Under the pieces are notes generated by a model that saw nothing but the letters and a program-made list of their open reading frames with translations, had not been told where the DNA came from and searched no databases. The translations under genes were made by a program, and so were the position numbers. Positions 1-12,196 of a stretch of DNA of 64,000 nt are shown here, in pieces. Position 1 is the first letter of the stretch, and every line of letters starts with the position of its first letter. This DNA comes from Dermatemys mawii. Lineage: Eukaryota; Chordata; Testudines; Dermatemydidae. The DNA lies in contig ML677385.1 in NCBI GenBank assembly GCA_007922305.1, positions 9,404,869 through 9,468,868 on the forward strand, written 5' to 3'.

Positions 1-2424
1 ACATCAGAGAATGAGACTAGAACTGAGAAGACCTGAATCACAGTTCCATGTTCTGTTATCCGGGGTTTTCTGAACTGTTATGGTATGGTATGGCAACTAG
101 TCTCTGTTTTTTCAGGCAGTTTCAGGGTTAAAGAAACACTTCTGTCTGATAAATGATTGGTACACACAAGAGTGCTTTCACTCAAAGCACTTTTCTAAAA
201 TAGCAGTGGTGTAGAGAGCACCCCAGACATAGTTACCCAAAGTCTGAGGTGATGTCAAGTGATCAGCAGCCGGTTTCTGGTGGGCAATCTTCCTCCTAGC
301 CACTGTGGAGTTGGATGTCAGTCTCCTAGCTCATTGAAATCTCTTTATCTCCAAACTTCTCTAACTTGCATACTCTAACTACTCTCTTTATAGTTTGTTC
401 AAAACAAAGCACATATCTCATAGTGACCCCTAAAGGGTTAACAATTTCCCTAGCATTAGTAAATAACTCATAATTTTAGTTATCAGCAAAGCAACTCCGA
501 GGAAGAAACTTGTAGTCAGACACCCAGATCCAAGATCCAGATCCACACTCCCTCCCATTCTCATAAATATGTCACTTTCTCTATCCTTATTAGCAACACT
601 TCAGCTGTGCAGCTGTGTTGTCTTCTTAGTCAGAGACCAAATTATTCCCGACTAAATGGTGTTCTTGCTTTCTGATAATGGTGGCTGAAGACACAAAATG
701 GCTGCTGTTATGTCAAGTCCGGTTCTCTCATAACATTAACCACCAGACAACCTATCTTTCTGTGATTAGTCATGAGATAGTAGATCTAGCAGTTACAGTC
801 ACGTAACTGACGTGATACTTGAGTCATGCCAGCTTTAAAAATGTGGAACATATTTTTTTTTTTCTAATATTGTTTCATTTAAAAGGATAGAAAAGAGTTC
901 CTCTGTGTACATCCTCCAGAGAGGTTAATTTGTAATATGAGATTCTTTTCTGCGTGCATAAGTGTAGCACAGGTGCATAGCGTAGCCTAGTTCTTTATTA
1001 ATAGTGCACACTGCAAACTAATTAGAATCATTACAGGAGGTATATTGGTCCTATGCAGGATGGTTATTTTCGAGATCTGAACTTTTTCTAAATAGTAAAT
1101 GACAATTAATTGTATTTTCTAACACAGACTGCATAAGGTAGAGGATATTTATAGGTATCACATAGATTTTCATAGTAAATAGCTTAAAGGTAACTATAGC
1201 CCTTTAATATTGTTTACAGTGAATTTTACAGGAGCTTGGGTGATAGCAGTGTTTAAATATTTATGCTAATGAATAGCATAATAGACTTCATAGTAGAAAA
1301 CATTACTGGTGTCTAAATCGCTCTCTAATAGTACATAAAAATAAGGAGCTTACAAATAGCAACTAATTTTGCAACCCTGTCTAGACACTGCCAGCATAGC
1401 AAAAAAAAAAAAAAAAAGAAAGAAAATCAGTGCACTCACATAGCCCAAAAGAAATCAACAAACATTCACCAGGTGTTGAGAATAATTGACTTCACTCTTT
1501 CCTCATGGAACGGGTATTTCAAAATAAACAAATACAATTCTAATGATAGTGATAAAAATGATGAACACTGAAAAAGACAAAGCAAATAGCTGAGAATTGT
1601 GAGTTTTGTCAGTTTAATTGTATGTCATGTTCTGATGACTAATTTTAGTTTCTGAATTGTTGCTCAACATTGACTTATAAGTGGGTTGCATACAAGAACA
1701 CTAATTTGTGGATGAGTTTTGAACATTTAAGCTTCAAATGCTGCACGTCAGCAAGATGAATTTTCTTTTCATTTACAAGCATTTTTGAATGCACAGGCTT
1801 TAAATTGATGGGTGCATGCATGCTAGTACTGGACAAATATTTAGGGTACATATGAACAGAGGAGCCTATTACACAGCCTAAGTGTACTTTTTACTATCAC
1901 GCAAACACAGCAGTTCACTTTCAATTGGGTCATGAAAAATTCACAAAAAACGTTTTCCATAATTTGAAAAAATTGGAAGTCATTTTTATTCTTTTGAAAG
2001 CCCATGGAACATTTTTTGGTGCAACATTTATTTAAAAATAGAAAAATTTAAAGTTTCAAAACCATTTACCCCCTTTACCTCGCACCTGGCCTTTTATCTC
2101 CATCTCCCCCTCCTCCTCCCCCACACATTTTTTCCTTTGTCACTGAAAAATGAGAAAGATCGGGAAAAGGAAATGTGATAGATCAAAAGGAAAAAAAGAC
2201 TATGTTTTCATTTTACAGTATAATTGAAAAAAATGGGAGCTGGGAAGGGGAACTACTATTGTTAAAGAAAATTTTAAGTTTGAAAAAAGGCAATTTTGAA
2301 ATGGGGAAAAATAGTTCTGAAATGTGACAATTTCTAGTTGGTGATTTTTACAATAGCATTCAGGGCATGGTCTAATTGTGGCAGACAATATGAAAACAAA
2401 CATATAGTAACGAAAAGCAATAAG
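1..2424. other. Unassigned AT-rich DNA
   Basis: No gene or classifiable repeat is recognised. An A-rich run lies at about 1400-1426. The short open frames show no family motifs. Confidence 0.5.
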
Positions 2425-2462
2425 GACTCCTTGTGTCACCTTAAAGACTAACAAATTTATTT

Positions 2463-2503
2463 GAGCATAAGCTTTGTGGGCTAAAATCCACTTCATCTGA
2501 TGC
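2463..2503 (-). ncRNA. Hammerhead ribozyme-like motif (decayed)
   Basis: On the minus strand the core reads CAGATGA (expected CTGANGA), then a hairpin, then CAAA (expected GAAA), then stem III AGC-TTAT-GCT followed by C, the expected cleavage position. Two core changes predict inactivity. The motif shares its centre with the plus-strand motif at 2502. Confidence 0.5.
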
Positions 2504-2540
2504 ATCTGAAGAAGTGGGTTATAGCCCACGAAAGTTATGC
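2502..2540 (+). ncRNA. Hammerhead ribozyme-like motif
   Basis: The core reads CTGAAGA, then stem II GTGGGT/GCCCAC with a TATA loop, then GAAA. The seventh core position is free in hammerheads, so CTGAAGA is acceptable. Stem III (AGTTATGCC) no longer pairs well, so activity is doubtful. Confidence 0.55.
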
Positions 2541-2589
2541 CCAAATAAATGTGTTAGTCCCCAACGTGACACAAGGACTCCTCATTGTT

Positions 2590-2720
2590 TTTGCTGTACA
2601 GACTGACATGATTACCCCTCTGAAACATGTAGTAAAGAGACAGTCTTGTCCTCAAGAGTTTACAATTTAGCTTAATGATAAGACCAAACAGGTGACAAGA
2701 CCTAAACAAGTGTGATAGTG
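2590..2720. repeat. SINE-like fragment
   Basis: A decayed match to the segment at 22640-22740: GCTGTACA, a stretch resembling AGTAAAGAGACAGT, then AAGAGTTTACAATTTA. This motif is common in amniote SINE/LINE-tail repeats. Family assignment is uncertain. Confidence 0.35.
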
Positions 2721-4600
2721 CTCACAATTTTTTGGGAACTAGATATAATGATGTTGGTGGTTTAAATGGTGACTGGATGGCTCACAAAACTGAGAATGTA
2801 TGCATTTTTTATTTTTTAAGTTACTTATAATTTTCAACGCCAATTGCATAATAATGAAAACTAGTTACCATTGACGGCTATTGGTGACTTTTGCAAGATG
2901 GTTTGATGGTGTCAGTCAAGGTCCTATGATCTGGTTCAATGGCCTTTAAAGTAATTTAAGAATTTCATGAACTTTACTGTGCCCATAGAGGTTTTGAATT
3001 AGACCCCTTGTGCACAAAAGTCCATATCACAGAAACCACTGCCACAATTAGAACTATGACTGGAATTTGAAGAGTGGAGGATAAAGATTTAAAGGTAAAG
3101 AACACTGTACTACACCAGAGGAGGGCTGAGTATTAGATGGACCATTGTGGGGAAATCTGTACTCTGTTTCTCATGTATTTGTTTTGTGGCTAAGCCTTCA
3201 GTTTCCCATGCTGTCAATCTTGTGCCCTTCTTGACATGTAAATTAAATTAAAACCCAGCACTGATGACATAATGAATGCAAACTATAATACAAGAAGTTA
3301 GGACACTGAAAGGGGAAGACATTACTGGCTGGATTTAGAGATCTATTGAAGGGCTATCTCTTATAAAATTGTGCTAACCACTGAGACTAATGCACCTATG
3401 ATTTTATTAGCTGTGTCATTTTCTTTAGTCTTACTGGACTAGAATTATTAAACAGGGAAGGATAAAATATTTGACTTTTTTATAAGATAATGAGAAAAGA
3501 AAAGAGGCAGAGGAGACCCCCCCCCAAAAAAAAATCTGAGTACAAGATTCAGTAAATGTTATAAAAAATTACTATCTTGACAAAGATCATGCCAGTCAAG
3601 TGAAGACAGCTGCCAACTATGGTCAATAACATCTGGAAGAACTTTCAGATATGTATGTTGAAGTTGAGATAGGTGCTCTCAAATTCTAGTGATACCCATT
3701 GGTCCTTTCCATGTTCTGAAAACAGTACCTTAATCCATCATGTTTGAATATTTAGATTCAAAGTTATCCCTGACTCAGGATCTTTTGCACAATCTGGATA
3801 ATCAGCAGTGTGCTCTAGCACTACAGGTCTTCACTGTTTGGGGCCAAATTCAGAAGTGAGTCTAAACTGGTAGAACACACTCCTTTTCCTGAGTACAGTG
3901 ACATCTATTTATGATCTCTCTGGACTAGAGTTGGTGAAAATCTAGATTAACAAAAAACAAATTAAACTGTCTTGAAATATTTCTCCCTTAACAGCTGTGC
4001 TCTTGATTTATTGGTCCTCATTCTCAGCTACACAAAGACTTGTTTACTCCACTGTAGCAGTGTAAAGAGGCAGAGATAATCCCCTGAGGATACTCCTGGA
4101 GGAGGGATCGCCTCAGTCAAAGCTGAGTTGATGTAAGGGCTCTAGTCTAGAAAACAAAGTAGAACAGAGGAAGAGGCAGAAGATAGGGAGGGAAGGTAGA
4201 AAAGCGTCCAGGGAAACAGTAACAAGATCTGGGATTGCATAGACAGTGTTTGCTTGCCATGGAGTCCTTGGACTGGAACCTGGAATAGTGGGTGGGTCTT
4301 AGTTCCTCTATCAGCCACTCGGGAAGTAGCACAGTCAAGACAGTGGAGTGGAAGCATGTCTGAAACAGTTGTCCAGAGCTGCTTTGATACCCTGGAAGAG
4401 GAAAACTATAATGACCTGGCTGGATGGCCAAGCCATGAATAGAGACATTCCTGAGTCATGAAGAAGAAAATGAGTCCAGAGAGAGAGAGAACCTGGAGCA
4501 AGTAACCAAAGGAGGAGCTGTCAGTCTGGTTGAAAGCTAATCCTCAGATAAGTGATGAGAAGGTGCTCCAGTGGTGAATAGTGAATCCCTTGACATATGG
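2721..4600. other. Unassigned DNA
   Basis: No gene is supported. At 4140-4450 several short frames overlap on both strands in a G/A-rich stretch that resembles old repeat DNA, but no family could be named. Confidence 0.4.
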
Positions 4601-4609
4601 GCTTCAGAA

Positions 4610-4775
4610 CTTGCTTAAGATTAAGTGTGTGCTTTACCCAAACCAAAGCCTAAAGTCCTTTCTGTGTCCCTAGTTCAGGAGGTATTTAAGTGTGTGCCTA
4701 ACCTTAAGCAGGCAAGCAGTCCCAGTGTGTGAGTATTCCAATAATGCTTATAATTAAGGATCAGCCTAAACTGAT
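4610..4775. repeat. Amniote interspersed repeat fragment
   Basis: Contains decayed forms of the motif 'aagcacatgcttaacttaagc ... cagtccca', seen more clearly at 58975-59195. Weak assignment. Confidence 0.25.
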
Positions 4776-5300
4776 TTAGAGCCTTTGTCTATGGAACAAG
4801 TAGAGTATGAGCAAAGCCAATGTAAGCTTACCCTATAAGCTGCATCTCTATTGTACTTTATTACTCTCTTACCCTCCAGTTCAGAAGTGAAGTTTCTTCT
4901 CAGGCTGTCAATTGTCCTACTAAACTATCTACAGTCGGTTGTCATTCTATGTTGTTATCTGTCATGTTGGAATCATCTCACAGTGAGGTCCTTGTCTCCT
5001 TATACCAGTAAACTGCTATTCACAGCAATGGAGCTACAGCGTATAAGTTAATACAAAAAAACAGAGGTAACAATTATGCCAATTACAGTTGTGATTTTGG
5101 TGATTTGACAGGTCTCCCCTAGGAATTTACTTAGTGGTATTAAAGCCATCAAAGAATCAGCAGTATGGTCAGAGTAGACATATCATCTTTTAGTCACTGC
5201 TGACATGAATGAGATTTATTTGAATTGTCACCTTGTGGATATTCTCTTCAGTGATATTGTAATTACAGTAGTGAGGGGAACTCTCAGTATAATAGAAAAG
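4776..5300. other. Unassigned DNA
   Basis: Nothing recognised; ordinary AT-rich sequence up to the hAT target duplication. Confidence 0.5.
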
Positions 5301-5633
5301 GAATAAATTAGAGCTGTAAAGTGATTTAAAAAATGAATCACGATGAATCATGTGATTAATCATACTGTTTTGGATGTTTTCTACATTTTCAAATATACTG
5401 ATTATGATTACAACACAGAATACGGTGTACAGTGCTCACTTTATTTTTATTACAAATATTTTCACTGTAAAAACCAAAATAAATAATATTTTTCAATTCA
5501 CCTAATACAAATACTGTAGTACAATTTCTTTATCATGAAAGTTGAACTTACAAATGTAAAATTATGTACAAAAAATAACTGCATTCAAAAATAAAATTTA
5601 GAGCCTACAAATCCACTTAGTCCTACTCCTTGT

Positions 5634-6179
5634 TCAGCCAACTAGACAACCAAATTTGTTTACATTTGCAGAAAATAATGTTGCCAGCTTCTTGTTCACA
5701 ATGTCACCTGAAAGTGAGAACAGGCTTTCACATGGCACTGTTCTAGCTGGCATCACAAGATATTTATGTGCCAAATGTGCTAAGCATTCATATGCCCCTT
5801 TGTGCTTTGCCCACCATTCCTGTGGACATACATGCATGCTGATGGTGGGTTCTGCTTGATAACAAGCCAAAGCAGTGTGGACTGACACATGTTCATTTTC
5901 ATCATCTGAGTCAGATTCCACCAGCAGAAGGTTGATTTTCTTTTTTGGTGATTCAGGTTCTGTAGTTTCCACATCGGAGTGTTGTTCTTTTAAGACTTCT
6001 GAAAGCATGTACCACACCTCGTCCCTCTCAGAGTTTGGAAAGCACTTCAGATTCTTAAACCTTGGGTGGAGTGCTGTAGCTATCTTTAGCAGTCTCACAT
6101 TGGTACCTTCTTTGCATTTTGTCAAATCTGTGGTGCAGGTGTTCTTAAAATGAACAACATGTGCTGGGTCATCATCCAA
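5634..6179 (-). pseudogene. hAT transposase C-terminal fragment
   Basis: An open frame of 181 codons resembling the C-terminus of ZBED-like hAT transposases. An acidic linker (residues about 72-98) is followed by the hAT dimerisation region (about 120-175), with EWW, HLAHKYL, a PARTVPCESLFSLSG segment and NKK. The start is artificial: just upstream (minus) a TTTTATTGCAG acceptor-like site suggests the frame is an exon. The N-terminal zinc finger and DDE catalytic core are absent, so no transposase activity is expected. The plus arm of the same element holds a second, more decayed copy. Confidence 0.8.
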
Positions 6180-6284
6180 GACTGCAATAAAATGAAATAC
6201 ATAGCAGAATGCAGATAAAACAGAGCAGGAGACATAAATTCTCCCGCGGGGAGTTCAGTCACAAATTTAATTAATACATTCTTT

Positions 6285-6540
6285 TTTTAACAAGCATCAT
6301 CAGCATGGAAACATGTCCTCTTAAATAGTGGCCGAAGTATGCAGGGGCATACAAATGTTTAGCATATCTGGCATACGAATACCTTGAAATGCTGGCTACA
6401 ACAGTGCCATGTGAATGCCTGTTCTCACTTTCAGGTGACATTGTAAATAAAAAGTGGGCAGCATTATCTCTTATAAACACATTTATCTGAACAACTAGGT
6501 GAACAAGAAGTAGGACTGAGCAGACTTGTAGTGTCTAATG
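6285..6540 (+). pseudogene. hAT transposase C-terminal fragment, right arm
   Basis: Plus-strand homologue of the 5634-6179 frame, covering only the dimerisation end. Readable pieces include TVPCE, LFSLSGDIVN and the segment just after. Frameshifts and lost codons break it. It forms one arm of the fold-back element. Confidence 0.7.
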
Positions 6541-6920
6541 TTTTACATTGCTTTGTTCTGGAGGCAGTTATGTATCAAAAAAATCTACATTTGTAAATTT
6601 CACTTTCATGATAAAGAGATTGCACTCTAAAGTACTTGTATGAGGTCAATTGAAAAATACAATTTCTTTTGTTATTTCTACAGTGCAAATATTTGTAATA
6701 ATAAATAATATAAAGTGTGTACATTCTGTATTCTGTGTTGTAACTGAAATCAATATATTTGAAAATGTAGAAAAACATCCAAAAATATTTAATAAATTTC
6801 AGTTGGCATTCTATTGTTTAACAGTGCAATAAAAACTGCAGTTAATCATGATTAATTTTTTATCACAATTAATTTTTGTAGTTAATTGTGTGAGTTAACT
6901 GTGATTAATCAACAGCCTTA

Positions 6921-9480
6921 GAATAAATATATGCAAAAACAATGCTGATATATGATAAGTGTGTTTCAGCTTTGCAAATTGATCTGTAAAAATATGTTTG
7001 GGTTAACACCAGATAATATTTAAGGATCTCTTTATTCTAATAAATTATATACTTATATAAAAATCAGCAATATGTACTCTTAGAAACCAGTGAATTTGTC
7101 CTATTAGTTTTTCATCTCTTTTGGCATAGAATTAAAGCAAGTGCAATCAGTTACATTACACAGATTATGAAAATTTAATGTAAAACAGAAATGTCATAAA
7201 TACAGTATTTCTACTTTATGTTACAAATTGTTTTTAATCTTCACAGTATACTTGAAAGGTAAGGTGCAAAGTAAATGAAGCCATACTGGTGCACACTGCA
7301 CAAAAAAGGCACAAAATGCAATTAGTACCTAATTCCACTTGAATTAAGTACAGATTTGCGTATTGGCTAAAAGGAACCATTTTGCCTGCAGTAGACTCTC
7401 AGCTAGCATTTAGTGGCTCACATTTGTGAATAAAGCCCCAATCCTTTTTGCTATGTGGCTTTCATATAATACAAAAAAGTTAATTTCATTAATTTCATAA
7501 ATATGAAAATGTTGATCTATGAGATTAGTAAAGCAGTTACCAAGAAATTTTCTATTACATTTTAGAATGATATGTAGGAAAGCTGGTTTATTTTCAGCAT
7601 ATTAAAAAGCATAAAATTCTGCACAGTTTTGTGGTAAAAGGGAAATATTGACCTGATTCTTAACCCTGCCTTCATGTGAAGCTTGGCTGCTGCCAGGGAT
7701 TAAAATGCAGGTTTAATTCCATTGCAAAAGCCAAAAACATCAGGGATTCAGAGTAGTCTTCTATCAGTGTGATATGATAAAAACAAATTATTGTTTGAAC
7801 AGGTACTTCTACTTACGCATGCTAACATTAGGGGCATGCAGCACATGACCTCACAGATGTAACACACTCAGTTAGAGATGTCTTTGGAAACAGTAGCCCT
7901 GTTCTTTTTCACTGGAAAAATAGAAATGACAAAAATATTTCTGGTTGTGACTGAAAGATTCAAATAGAAGCACTTGGAGTGGGGAAAATGGAGATTTTTT
8001 AAATTAAAAAATGATATTCAAACTTCCAAGCAGTCATGTTATTTCTCATATGCACCAAGATGTGGATGGTTATCCAAAACTGATTCTTATCTGAATCTTC
8101 TGAGTTGTCTTCTATAGCCCTGCTTTCCCAAAACCCCTGTTCTTCTCAGCAGCTGTCACAACTTTCAGACACTAGGTGATGACATAAACCTGTGACTTAT
8201 TACTTTATTTCATAGCCCCCTTCTTCCACTTCACAGGATGGTCACCGGTAGACCCTCATGGGGTGATGTACCCTCCTTCCTCACCCCATCCAGTCAGCCC
8301 TGCTGGCTGGCTCATGGAGGAAATGGGGCTATGGCTCTGCCTACTTTTGCATTCTCTTAACTCTATGGAGACACCAGAGACTCCCTGAGAGAACAGTGAG
8401 AGTGCAATTCTCTTTGGTCCTTTCACATAGTACACAAGGGGTAAAGTCCTTACTCTCTCTCCTCTTTAATGGGACATAAGGACTGAGCATCATCTAGACC
8501 ACAACGTTGACTGAAATTCATCTTGGTATCTTTTAGTACATTTTAGTTACATTGATAAACATTGTGTAGTGTTGCAGCAGATATTTTGGTTAATTGCAAG
8601 ACTTATACTTTTTTTTGTTTCTTCTCTGCTGCAAGCTACTTTTTTCCACACATGTTCAGGGAAATCATTGCATGGGTTTCTTGTGAACTGACAATTATAC
8701 ATCTTCATTGTCAGAAACACATAGGCTTCTCATTATAAATAAACCCTGACCTTGATAAGGTTAAGATGCTTGCTTGAAACATTTTGTCTAATATGAGTCA
8801 TTCTCTGGCATATTTGCTTCATTCTAATCTTTGCAGAATAACCAGTTAACAAAGGGTACCATTTAGATGCTTTAAACATACCTAGCAAGGTAAACAGTAC
8901 TGTTAGAAATAGTGGGCACTGGCATTACAGTTCTAATATCTTTCAGAGGGATTGAAGAAAATCAATTGAGATCGATTTAGCTCTTTCACCTCTTCTCTCT
9001 GAAATCTGGACTTGTTCTTCATAATTTTTTATTCAAGGCCTCATAGATCTTTGCTGCTCTCGTTTTAAGTGAGCAGATTCATCTAAAGAGAATTGAATAC
9101 ATGCCCTTTTCTTAGTTACAATATATCATAAGTGGCTTGTGAGAAAAATAGGAAGAAGTTAAATATATAAGTGGTGAACATGTCTAGCTTTCAAATTTCT
9201 AAGCATATAGACATTTTGCATCATTGTCCTTGTGATCCAAATACTTTGTAACTAGATATTATCATCAAAATATCCAAAAAAGCAAAACTCTGCTACACCC
9301 ATATTTACCTGTATAGCAATTTATATTACATTTGGTGGGAGGGGAAAATGCTGTATATTTTCACTCTGCTGTGCAGTAGCACCAGCTGAGCCACAATACC
9401 TGTACCATACCTTATAATATTGAAGTAAAACACCACATGCCTATGGTTCAGTGGAGGGAGTTTATGTGTATATATAATAG
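6921..9480. other. Unassigned DNA
   Basis: Beyond the hAT target duplication I see no gene or classifiable repeat. 8200-8420 is locally richer in C and T but has no identifiable content. Confidence 0.45.
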
Positions 9481-9485
9481 GAATA

Positions 9486-10600
9486 AGGTGGGTGAGTAAA
9501 TATCTTTTATTGGACCAATTCCTGTGGGTGAGAGACAAGTTTTCGAACCACACAGAGCTCTTCTTCAGGTCTTGGAATGGTATTCTGAGCGACATCTAAA
9601 TACAAGATGGAACAGATTGTTTAGCATAAGCAGTTAGCACATATTCTAAGGAAGTCTTTCAAGATAGAGTGGCCCATTAACACCTCTAGAGTCATAGAAT
9701 AAAAAGAGGAGAGAGAAGTTGGAGGGTTACAGATTGTTGTAATAAGCCACAAATCCAGTCCATGATTTTTAGCGTCTAGTTCAGTTATGAATTTAAGCTC
9801 CCAGGCTTATCTTTTGAAAGTGTTGTCCAGGTTTTGTTTGAAGAGGAGGTCTGATAGGTCAGATGTATAGTGATCACTTTGTGAAAAGTGTTCACCCACT
9901 GGTGATAAGGTGTTTTTGTCTTTTATCATTTTCGTGGGTGAGTTCATCTGAGAGTGTAGTGATTGGTTTCGCCCACATAGTTATCAGGGCATTTATAGCG
10001 CTGGATGAGGTACACCTCATGTTGTGATAAGCTGCATGATGTGTAGGATCCATGAATCTTAAAAGTGTATTTGGGACAGTGTTGATCTTTGTAACAATGG
10101 AGATATGTCTGCAGGTTTTGCACCTGTTGTTCTGTTAGGGTCAGGTGCTTCTATAAGTTGGTGTCTTGGTCTGTGTGGAGCTTGCTTCATATGTTGAGCC
10201 TTCAGAGGTTGGGGGGCTGGTTGAAGGCCAGAAGTGGAGATTCAGGAAAAAAGTCTTTCAGGATGGGGTTCCCATCAAGTACGGGCTGTAGCTGTTTGAT
10301 GATATCCTGTATGGATTCCAGTTGGGGTGTCAGGTGACAACTAGAGATGTACCATTGGAGGAGGTTTTCTTCTTTGTGTATTGAAGCAAGTTCTCTCAGG
10401 GTATTTGGATGGCCTACACCATGATACCATATGCTTCTCTGGCAGAGTGTCTTTATTTGGTGAAGGCAGTTTTGGATGCATTAAGGACTTTCTCTTGGGA
10501 GCATATTCTGTCATGTCTGAGTACCTGTCATTCATCTTCTGCCTCAAGTCTTCTTTTCACATTATGCTTAGATGTAACCATGCTTAACTTTCCTAGTCAA
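9486..10600 (-). mobile_element. Penelope-like element, lineage 2, decayed
   Basis: On the minus strand the 3' end (9486-9600) carries the motif 'tctgtgtggttcgaaaa ... ggtccaataaaagatat' ending in a CTCACCCACC tail. Upstream, broken frames encode the C-terminal part of a PLE polyprotein, including a GIY-YIG-like piece (CPDNYVGET at about 9960-9995) and, further 5', an RT-flanking region (10341-10547). Many stops and frameshifts mean it is not functional. PLEs encode a telomerase-like reverse transcriptase plus a GIY-YIG nuclease; only the last third is present. Confidence 0.75.
9531..9570 (-). ncRNA. Hammerhead ribozyme-like motif, PLE lineage 2
   Basis: On the minus strand: CTGAAGA (9562-9568), a short stem II with arms GAGC and GTTC around a TCTGTGTG loop, GAAA (9541-9544), then a minimal potential stem III ending CTC. 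The order matches a type I hammerhead with a very small stem III, as reported for Penelope-like elements. Cleavage is not demonstrated. Confidence 0.5.
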
Positions 10601-11399
10601 AACCATCAGTTTTTCTAACCCATGTACATGTTCCAGGAAGTACTGGTGGCTTTAAAAATAGAATGCCATTTGGTTGTGTTGACTTTTGGGGTCTAGTTAA
10701 CAGTTTAAAATAAATCCCTTCTTTTTTATGATCGCAATACAGTGTTATTTTTTATTTTTAGATTAATAGAGTTTAAGATTTTCAGTGTATACGAAATACC
10801 TTTCCATTAAAGCCTACTTATGAGAGTCTATGAAGCTATTTTTATAATGGTATGTTATAGTTCCAGTTGGGTAACATTTTGTTTCTATTGATTGTAGTGA
10901 AACTTATTATATGATGTTGTATTTAAAAAAAATAGTAATTTTTTGGAATTTAATATTACCTACAAAATCCCTTAAAGTCTCAGAGATTCTGCAAAAATGG
11001 GTAGTAATCCTTGGAACCTAGGAATTACAGGACTTCTATACAGACATGGGTATCCATAACTTGTTGTTTTGATTCTTTCTAGAATGTAGTTACCTGGTCT
11101 TAGGATATTGAGGAGCAGGAAGATGTGTTTGGATATACAGAACTACAACACATTATTATTCTTGGAATGACATGTACATGGGCTTAATTTAATAAAAATA
11201 TTTATGATCTCTTTCATGAATAAACATTTAGAAATTGTGGTAAACTCCCTTTTTTCATGTTTCTTAAGGCCTTAATGGTGTGGAAGTCACTTTTAAAAAG
11301 CTGAATGCTACAGATGCCAACTTTAGGCAGATGCCCTCTGCAATGGGTAGTGTATAAGCTGAATCACATCAGCAATAGCTCTGGGAGGCATTGTGACTC
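10601..11399. other. Unassigned DNA
   Basis: Nothing recognised between the PLE and the MITE. Confidence 0.45.
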
Positions 11400-11672
11400 T
11401 GAGGCCCGTGATCGATCTATCTGGGGTCGATTTATCACATCTAGTCTAGAGGTGATAGATTGATCCCCGAGCACTCTCTCCTTTGACTCCAGAACTCCAC
11501 CACCACGAGAGGGAGAAGTGGAGTCGATGGGGTAGCAGCAGTGGTCGACTTACAGCCATGAGGATGCCGAGGTAAATCGACCTAAGATACATCAACTTTA
11601 GCTATGCTATTCACGTAGCTGAAGTTGCGTATCTTAGGTCGACCTCCACCCCACAGTGTAGACATGGCCTCA
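11400..11672. mobile_element. Harbinger-type MITE, copy A
   Basis: Shares its body with the MITEs at 18581-19662 and 55390-55745: repeated GATCGAT and TCGATTTATC motifs, TCGACTTACAG, and a near-palindromic segment around GCTATTCACGTAGC. The right end reads GTGTAGACATGGCC. The left terminus is shortened, so only one TIR is clear. No coding capacity. Confidence 0.7.
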
Positions 11673-12022
11673 GACACTTCCTAATTGCAGTTCTTCTACA
11701 TATTCTTTTTGTTCTAAATGGAATTTGGGGAGTAATTCACTGTCTGGGTAGTTTTAGTAGGACTCAGCTCAACTGAAAAAGCGTGAACTCTTGGAACCCA
11801 CTGCAAGCTCAAGGCCTAATATATGAAGAAAACAAATCAAGCAATGATCATATAAAATCTCAAATATTTTACAGAGAGGAGTTTGGGTTCTTGGAAAATG
11901 AATACATTCTCACCAAAGTCAACATACTGATGACATTCAAATATTACATAAACAGTTCAGATTTGTGTTCACACATGACTACTCATCTCAAATTGGGGCT
12001 AGAAATTGTGATTTAGACTATG
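11673..12022. other. Unassigned DNA
   Basis: Contains a 77-codon chance frame without recognisable motifs; no repeat seen. Confidence 0.4.
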
Positions 12023-12196
12023 TACTACAGGGGCCAGCATGCTTTCAGAAGTGGTGTGCCAAGTTTCATTTATTCACTCTAATTTAAGGTTTTGCGTGCC
12101 AGTAATACATTTTAATGTTTTTAGAAGGTCTCTTTCTATAAGCCTATAATTTTAAATGAAGCTTCTTAAACATTTATATACAACAATAGTTTAGTT

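Larger units (their letters stand above)
2425..2570. mobile_element. PLE lineage 1 terminal unit, palindromic
   Basis: The two ends are inverted copies of a segment containing AGGACTCCTTGTGTCAC, and each half contains a hammerhead-like core. The centre is GATGCATC. The arrangement matches the inverted terminal units at 12197-12369 and the termini at 16952 and 53221 in this window. No coding region remains. It is probably a terminal-repeat-only copy of a Penelope-like element; no clear target duplication was found. Confidence 0.7.
5309..6920. mobile_element. Fold-back hAT element, 1,612 bp
   Basis: Flanked by a perfect 8-bp duplication GAATAAAT (5301-5308 and 6921-6928). The termini read TAGAGCTGTAAAG and, in reverse complement, TAAGGCTGTTGAT. 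The left arm (about 5309-6240, minus) and right arm (about 6285-6920, plus) are inverted copies of the same transposase 3' region. Both outer ends therefore derive from one transposon end, and the unit moved as a palindrome. The 8-bp TSD and the encoded dimerisation domain place it in hAT. The centre (6240-6285) is A/T-rich spacer. Confidence 0.85.

Noticed and set aside
4142..4442. Three overlapping frames on both strands
   Set aside because: No motif, no splice context; probably old repeat DNA.
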